From Stenotrophomonas sp. (lineage in GTDB: Bacteria; Pseudomonadota; Gammaproteobacteria; Xanthomonadales; Xanthomonadaceae): 17,073 bases of DNA. The DNA is taken from assembly GCA_003248565.1 (NCBI GenBank), contig QFOV01000044.1, positions 1 through 17,073 of the forward strand, given 5' to 3'. The position numbers were made by a program, and so were the translations under genes. A model generated the notes under the pieces. That model was not told the origin of the DNA, did no database searches, and was given only the letters and a program-made list of their open reading frames with translations. This document shows positions 12,925 through 17,073 of the stretch, piece after piece; within the stretch, counting starts at the first letter, position 1; each line of letters starts with the position of its first letter.

Positions 12925-13458
12925 TTACCGCAATACCCGCTTCGCACCGGTGTAATGATCGCGCCAATAAGCCCCATCCAGATGGTCCAGGCGGACGGTT
13001 CCGCCAGTGCTGGGAGCGTGTACGAAGCGGCCTTCACCTACATAAATGCCGACGTGGAAGACGTTGCCTTTGTTCCCAAAGAACACGAGATCGCCGGCGG
13101 TCAGGCGATCGGGAGCGATCTTTGGCCCCTGGATGGCGGCCAGCTCGCGCGAGGTGCGTGGCAGGTTCAAGGCCAGCATGTCCCGGTAGACATAGGTGAC
13201 CAAGCCGCTGCAGTCGAAGCCGGACTCCGGGGTATTGCCGCCGTAGCGGTACGGCGTTCCAACCAGGCCCAGGGCGCGCATCAGCACCGAGGCGGCTGCG
13301 GCGGGGTCGGCGGGGGCGACCGGCGAGTAGTTGCGGGCCGGATTGGGTGCCGAGGCCCGTTTCGGGGGGCTATGCCCGCAGGCGGTCAGCAGCGCGACGG
13401 TCAGGAGTGTGGCCGGCAGGCGCCACGAGCGGAAGCGGGGAACTGGCGTGATGTGCAT
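12925..13458 (-). CDS. NlpC/P60 family lipoprotein hydrolase (paralogue 2)
   Basis: A 177-residue predicted lipoprotein endopeptidase. The ATG at 13458 gives an N-terminus with a lipobox LTAC (Cys27), then a short Pro/Ala-rich spacer and the NlpC/P60 domain: Cys83 in GFDCSGLVTY, His135 in VFHVGIYVGEG and His147 in FVHAPSTGG. It is close to the E. coli MepS (Spr) arrangement of a lipoprotein anchor plus catalytic domain, which cleaves peptidoglycan crosslinks so that the wall can expand. The domain is strikingly similar to that of the next gene, about 100 bases downstream, so the pair looks like a gene duplication. The upstream start at 13479 adds seven residues without function. No lost catalytic residue. 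Confidence 0.9.
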   Translation of the reverse strand: MHITPVPRFRSWRLPATLLTVALLTACGHSPPKRASAPNPARNYSPVAPADPAAAASVLMRALGLVGTPYRYGGNTPESGFDCSGLVTYVYRDMLALNLPRTSRELAAIQGPKIAPDRLTAGDLVFFGNKGNVFHVGIYVGEGRFVHAPSTGGTVRLDHLDGAYWRDHYTGAKRVLR

Positions 13459-13568
13459 GGAGCCCGGATAATGCGCCACCTTAGAAGGCCGTCATCATGG
13501 CGGCGTCCCCGGCGGCCGACAAGCCGTCCCAACGTCTGCCAGCGGGCAGCCATTTATCAGAGTTGCGC

Positions 13569-14048
13569 ATGAAGATCGAAAAAGACCGCGTCGTCCGTTT
13601 CCACTACACCGTCTCCGAAGTCGGCCAGGAGCCGATCGAGAGCTCCAAGGACCGTGATCCGTTGGCCATCCTGATCGGCCACGGCAACATCATCCCGGGC
13701 CTGGAAGCGGCGATGATGGACAAGGAAGCCGGCGAAAGCTTCGGCGTCGACGTGACGTCGGCCGATGCTTACGGCGAGCGTCGTGAGGGCATGACCCAGC
13801 GCGTGCCGAAGAAGCACTTCGGCAAGACCCCGCTGATCCCGGGCACCCAGGTGATCCTGCAGACCAACTTCGGCCCGCGCGCGGTCACCGTCGAGAAGGT
13901 CGGCATGACCGTGGTCGACGTCGACCTGAACCACCCGATGGCCGGCAAGGACCTGCATTTCGACGTGGAAATCGTCGAAGTGCGTGAAGCCAGCGAAGAA
14001 GAAGTGCAGCACGGCCACGTGCACGGCGACGGCGGTCACCAGCACTAA
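13569..14048 (+). CDS. slyD: FKBP-type peptidyl-prolyl isomerase SlyD
   Basis: A 159-residue cytoplasmic prolyl isomerase and chaperone. The FKBP half contains GHGNIIPGLEAAMMDKEAGE (37-56) and DAYGERREG (66-74). The inserted chaperone flap spans about 76-128, and the second FKBP part has NHPMAGKDLHFDVEIVEVRE (121-140). The tail HGHVHGDGGHQH carries five histidines (148-159), a short version of the SlyD metal-binding tail that in E. coli delivers nickel to hydrogenase. ATG 13569 begins MKIEKDRVVRFHYTV, the normal start; the frame is open from 13497 but that stretch is leader. It is divergent from the NlpC/P60 lipoprotein gene, with about 110 bases between them, and is followed by a terminator. 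Confidence 0.93.
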   Translation: MKIEKDRVVRFHYTVSEVGQEPIESSKDRDPLAILIGHGNIIPGLEAAMMDKEAGESFGVDVTSADAYGERREGMTQRVPKKHFGKTPLIPGTQVILQTNFGPRAVTVEKVGMTVVDVDLNHPMAGKDLHFDVEIVEVREASEEEVQHGHVHGDGGHQH

Positions 14049-14077
14049 GCGTTTGCCGCAAGGCAGTGCAGCATCGG

Positions 14078-14103
14078 AACGGCCCGCGAAAGCGGGCCGT
14101 TCT
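14078..14103 (+). terminator. Rho-independent terminator after slyD
   Basis: A ten-base-pair stem AACGGCCCGC / GCGGGCCGTT with a GAAA tetraloop, 29 bases after the slyD stop. The T tract is short (TTCT), but stem and loop are strong. Confidence 0.8.
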
Positions 14104-14123
14104 GCGTTGTGGGGCCATCCCAT

Positions 14124-14147
14124 GTAGTGCCGAGCCATGCTCGGCAG
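14124..14147 (+). repeat. SMAG (GTAG-type REP) element 1
   Basis: GTAG head followed by the hairpin TGCCGAGC-CAT-GCTCGGCA. This matches the SMAG repeats dispersed in Stenotrophomonas maltophilia genomes. Confidence 0.85.
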
Positions 14148-14168
14148 AGGCTTTGCCGGTAGAGCCCA

Positions 14169-14191
14169 TGCCGAGCATGGCTCGGCACTAC
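14169..14191 (-). repeat. SMAG element 2, inverted
   Basis: Same palindrome as element 1 in opposite orientation, with CTAC (complement of GTAG) at 14188-14191. With element 1 it forms a head-out inverted pair. Confidence 0.85.
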
Positions 14192-14210
14192 AGGTCGCTG
14201 GGCAAGCCCC

Positions 14211-14233
14211 TGCCGAGCATGGCTCGGCACTAC
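14211..14233 (-). repeat. SMAG element 3, inverted
   Basis: Same 23-base sequence as element 2, ending in CTAC at 14230-14233 and starting 42 bases after the start of element 2. The three copies together make an SMAG trimer between slyD and the next gene. Confidence 0.85.
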
Positions 14234-14283
14234 ATTGTTCCGGCGTGGTCTAATCGCGCACTCGTCGCCGAAGGACGTCGCCG

Positions 14284-15480
14284 TTGTCTACTACTGCTTT
14301 CCAGCCTGTTGCGACCAGTGAGCGTATCGCTACTTTGGATGTGCTGCGCGGCTTTGCCCTGTTCGGCATCCTGCTGATGAACATGGAGGCCTTCAGCGGG
14401 CCGATGGACATGTCCTTTACCGGTGTCGATCCGCATTGGCAGGGCTGGGACTATTGGGCCGACGCCTTTGTCTACGTATTCGTGCAGGGCAAGTTTTTTA
14501 CCCTGTTCTCGCTGCTGTTCGGCGCCGGCTTCGCGGTGATGGCACAGCGGGCTGCCATTGCGGGGCGTGACTTCACCCGTTTCTACCTGCGCCGCAGCCT
14601 GGGTCTGCTGGTCATCGGTGTGCTGCATGGACTGCTGCTGTGGTCCGGTGACATCCTGGTCGCCTACGCGCTGCTGTCTTTCGTACTGCTGGCCTTCCGT
14701 GAGGCGCCGCGCAGCTGGTTGCCTGCGCTGGGGACGATGGCGTATCTGGGCGCAGCTGTGCTGATGTTGATGCTGGGCGCCTTGATGCAGCTTGTGCCGG
14801 CCGATGCTGCCAGTGCGCAGGCAGCTGCCGCGGCAAAAGCAATCGAAGCGCAGCGCCAGGCGTACGGGCATGGCAGCTACCTGCAGGCGGTCGCGCAACG
14901 TCTGCGTGACGTCTTCGCTTCCCTGGGAGCGTTGCTGGTTGTCGGTCCGCAGGTGCTGGGCATGTTCCTGATCGGCGCATGGTTCGCGCGCAGTGGCGCC
15001 ATTGCCGAGCCGGGTCGCTATCCGCGGTTGTGGGCAGGCTTGCGCTGGTTGCTGCTGCCTATTGGTCTTGCGGTGATGCTGCTGAGTACCTGGGTGCTGC
15101 CGTACAACGCCCCGGGGCAATTCAACATGCGCAGCGCGGGCGCCTACGCGCTGACGGCAGTCGCCGGTTTGATGATGTGTCTGGGCTACCTCGCATGGGG
15201 CGTACGCTGGAGTCGCCATCTGCAATGGTTGGCGCCCGCCGGGCGCATGGCCTTGAGCAATTACCTGGGGCAGTCGCTGGTCTGCACCCTGGTGTTCTAC
15301 GGCTATGGGCTGGGCTGGTTTGAACAGGTTGGGCGTGCCTCACAGCTGCTGTTTGCGGTTGTTCTGTTCGCCATGCAGGTACTGCTCAGCCAGCTATGGC
15401 TGCGGCGTTTCCAGTACGGCCCGGTGGAGTGGCTGTGGCGGGCGTTCACATACTTGCAATTGCCACCACTGCGGCGCTGA
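14284..15480 (+). CDS. DUF418 family integral membrane protein
   Basis: A 398-residue polytopic inner-membrane protein. The N-terminus RIATLDVLRGFALFGILLMN (14-33) is the signature of the DUF418/YeiB family; the C-terminal domain contains PAGRMALSNYLGQSLVCTLV (about 316-335), also typical. I count roughly nine or ten hydrophobic segments. Family members are of unknown function; some have been linked to transport, but nothing here identifies a substrate. The start is TTG 14284, with AAGGA eight bases upstream; no better ATG lies before the first conserved motif. Only 26 bases separate it from the next gene, so the two may be co-transcribed. Confidence 0.88.
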   Translation: MSTTAFQPVATSERIATLDVLRGFALFGILLMNMEAFSGPMDMSFTGVDPHWQGWDYWADAFVYVFVQGKFFTLFSLLFGAGFAVMAQRAAIAGRDFTRFYLRRSLGLLVIGVLHGLLLWSGDILVAYALLSFVLLAFREAPRSWLPALGTMAYLGAAVLMLMLGALMQLVPADAASAQAAAAAKAIEAQRQAYGHGSYLQAVAQRLRDVFASLGALLVVGPQVLGMFLIGAWFARSGAIAEPGRYPRLWAGLRWLLLPIGLAVMLLSTWVLPYNAPGQFNMRSAGAYALTAVAGLMMCLGYLAWGVRWSRHLQWLAPAGRMALSNYLGQSLVCTLVFYGYGLGWFEQVGRASQLLFAVVLFAMQVLLSQLWLRRFQYGPVEWLWRAFTYLQLPPLRR

Positions 15481-15506
15481 GGCATTCGCGGCAATAAAAT
15501 AACCGG

Positions 15507-16757
15507 GTGAACTGTCCCGAAGACGATGTACTTGTTGTTGGTGCCGGTGCCACCGGTCTGGCCACCGCGTTGGCGCTTTCCGAAGCGGGACGGCAGGTGC
15601 GGGTGATTGACGCTGGCAAACTTGGCGGCGCGACCTCGCACGGCAACTGCGGCACCATCACCCCCAGTCATGCACCGCCGCTGGCGGCGCCGGGTGTGCC
15701 GATGCGTGCGCTGCGTTGGATGCTGTCGCCGCAGGCGCCGTTGTATATCCCACCGCGACCTGATCCAGCGCTGTGGCGCTGGCTGTTCAAGTTCGCCGCT
15801 CGTTGCAATCGACGGGACTGGCTGCACAGCGCGCAGGGGCGCGCTGCATTGCTGAACGATTCGCGGCAGCGTCTGGCCGATTGGGTGCAGCGCTACCAGC
15901 TGGATTGCGAGTTCGCCGAGAAGGGTTTGGATTATGTGTTCCGCCAGCAACGCAATTTCGACACGCATGCGACCGAATGCGGTGCTTTGGCAGACCTTGG
16001 CATCGCTACCGAGATCCTCGATGGCAGCGATTACGTTCGTGCTGAGCCCGCCTTCAAGGACGGTGTGATCGGTGCGATCCGTTTCCCGGGTGACGCCAGT
16101 CTGCGCCCTGATCGCTATACCGCCGAGTTGGGGCGGGTATTGCGTGCGCGCGGCGTGCTGGTTGAAGAGTACTGCGCGGTGCAGTCATTCGAGCCGCACG
16201 GGCAGGGCGTACGCGTGCAGACCAATCGAGGTGCCCGTGATTCCGGTGAACTGGTGCTTGCGACCGGTGCGTGGTCACCACGGCTGGCCGCCAGGTTGGG
16301 GCTACGCGCCCCGATCCAGGCAGGCAAGGGCTATTCCATCACCGGCAGCTGCCCGGTGCAGGTGCCGAGTCGGCCGGTAGTGCTGAAGGATCGATCGGTG
16401 TTCGTCATTGCCTGGGCTGAGCAGATGCGGCTGGGCGGCACGATGGAGTTTTCCGGGCAGGACCGGCGTTTGAATGGGACCCGACTGCAGGCGCTGGAGC
16501 AGGCCGCGCGGCAGTATCTGCGCCAGCCAATCGGCGAGGTCATCCATGAGCGCTGGTATGGCTGGCGGCCGATGACCTGGGATGACATGCCGATATTGGG
16601 GCGTTCACCCTTGCATGCTCACGTTTGGCTAGCGGCGGGTCATGGCATGCTCGGCATCAGTATGAGCAGTGGGAGCGGACAACTGATGGCTGATTTGATC
16701 ACCGGGCAGGCGCCTGCAATCGATCCTGCGCCGTATCGCGTGGAGCGTTTCCAGTGA
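15507..16757 (+). CDS. FAD-dependent oxidoreductase, D-amino acid dehydrogenase (DadA)-like
   Basis: A 416-residue DAO-family flavoprotein, predicted to oxidise an amino acid or imino acid and pass electrons to the respiratory chain. The FAD-binding motif VLVVGAGATGLATALAL lies at residues 8-24 (G12, G14, G17), with an acidic strand end at VIDAG. NCGTITPSHAPPLAAPGVP (47-65) closely matches the DadA pattern. ATGAWSPRL (about 252-260) and a C-terminal GWRPMTWDDMPILGR plus GHGMLGISMSSGSG complete the family set. D-amino acids, or D-hydroxyproline as in related dehydrogenases, are possible substrates; neighbours do not decide. The start is GTG 15507 with a poor ribosome-binding site. Its stop overlaps the next start as GTGA, indicating coupling. 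Confidence 0.88.
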   Translation: MNCPEDDVLVVGAGATGLATALALSEAGRQVRVIDAGKLGGATSHGNCGTITPSHAPPLAAPGVPMRALRWMLSPQAPLYIPPRPDPALWRWLFKFAARCNRRDWLHSAQGRAALLNDSRQRLADWVQRYQLDCEFAEKGLDYVFRQQRNFDTHATECGALADLGIATEILDGSDYVRAEPAFKDGVIGAIRFPGDASLRPDRYTAELGRVLRARGVLVEEYCAVQSFEPHGQGVRVQTNRGARDSGELVLATGAWSPRLAARLGLRAPIQAGKGYSITGSCPVQVPSRPVVLKDRSVFVIAWAEQMRLGGTMEFSGQDRRLNGTRLQALEQAARQYLRQPIGEVIHERWYGWRPMTWDDMPILGRSPLHAHVWLAAGHGMLGISMSSGSGQLMADLITGQAPAIDPAPYRVERFQ

Positions 16758-17073
16758 GCGCGCGCAATTACGATGTGGTGGTACTGGGGGGCGGCTCGGG
16801 CGGCTTGGCTGCCGCATTCCGCGCAGCATCCTACGGCGCCAAGGTGGCGATGCTGGAGCCTGCGCCGTTGGGTGGCACCTGCGTCAACGTGGGTTGCGTG
16901 CCGAAGAAGGCGATGTGGCTGGCTGCGGACCTGGCCGAGCGCATTGGACTGGCACGGAAGATCGGTTTCGATGTGCCTGCCGAACCGGCGTTGACGTGGT
17001 CAACCCTGTTGGAGCGACGCCAGCAGTACATCGCCAATATCCACGCCAGCTACCAGAAGCGGCTGGACGAAAC
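16754..17073 (+). CDS. gor: Glutathione reductase, N-terminal part (runs off the window)
   Basis: The first 106 residues of a class I pyridine nucleotide-disulfide oxidoreductase. The FAD motif VVVLGGGSGGLAAAFRA is at about 7-23, and the redox-active disulfide GGTCVNVGCVPKK follows at about 38-50. The Gly-Gly-Thr-Cys-Val-Asn-Val-Gly-Cys-Val-Pro-Lys-Lys form is characteristic of glutathione reductase rather than of lipoamide dehydrogenase or mercuric reductase. The enzyme keeps glutathione reduced with NADPH in the cytoplasm. The GTG at 16754 overlaps the preceding stop codon. The C-terminal domains are outside the window. Confidence 0.9.
   Translation, partial: MSARNYDVVVLGGGSGGLAAAFRAASYGAKVAMLEPAPLGGTCVNVGCVPKKAMWLAADLAERIGLARKIGFDVPAEPALTWSTLLERRQQYIANIHASYQKRLDE

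Noticed and set aside
14230..15225. A 331-codon minus-strand open frame opposite the DUF418 gene
   Set aside because: Gln/His/Arg-rich low-complexity product; the DUF418 protein on the plus strand explains the region.

Overview
The window is high-GC Gammaproteobacterial DNA and most likely comes from Stenotrophomonas (Xanthomonadaceae). The best clue is a trio of GTAG-headed palindromes at 14124-14233, which match the SMAG repeats of S. maltophilia. Two further REP-type inverted pairs and the general gene content agree with this.

Layout. 1-486 (-): 5' part of tilS. 635-2874 (-): a two-gene unit, a lipoprotein alkaline phosphatase followed by a WG-repeat-like secreted protein whose 3' end looks frameshifted into a REP element. 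3026-4357 (+): a glutamate/dicarboxylate-type symporter with unusual cation-site residues, closed by a terminator and a REP pair. 4564-4851: a regulatory region with a textbook sigma-54 promoter. 4852-10478 (+): six consecutive genes that match, in order and in type, the fapABCDEF functional-amyloid operon of Pseudomonas. 10529-11860 (-): a sigma-54 activator facing the cluster. 12075-13458 (-): two neighbouring NlpC/P60 cell-wall hydrolases. 13569-14048 (+): SlyD. 14124-14233: SMAG repeats. 14284-17073 (+): a DUF418 membrane protein, a DadA-like FAD oxidoreductase and the start of glutathione reductase.

The centrepiece is the fap-like cluster. It encodes a small exported FapA-like protein, a FapB-like minor subunit with three repeats, a large FapC-like major subunit with three GNIGVN-type repeats, a C39 peptidase (FapD), a FapE-like secreted protein, and a FapF-like outer-membrane barrel with an N-terminal coiled coil. 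By analogy with Pseudomonas, FapF would export the subunits across the outer membrane and FapB/FapC would polymerise into surface fibres. The FapB-, FapC- and FapE-like proteins contain no cysteine, so the CxxC motif known from Pseudomonas FapB/FapC is absent.

Regulation can partly be read from the DNA. There is a perfect GG-N10-GC sigma-54 promoter 34 bp before the first gene, TGTNACA palindromes upstream of it, and a possible IHF site between. Three tandem hairpins follow the major-subunit gene and a terminator-like hairpin follows the fapE-like gene; both could set subunit ratios. The activator gene next door has a VpsR-like N-terminus, which suggests (but does not show) control by c-di-GMP.

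The only gene-free stretch over 300 bases is 4358-4851. It holds the terminator, the REP pair and the regulatory region listed below. I saw no tRNA, rRNA, CRISPR array, insertion sequence or origin.
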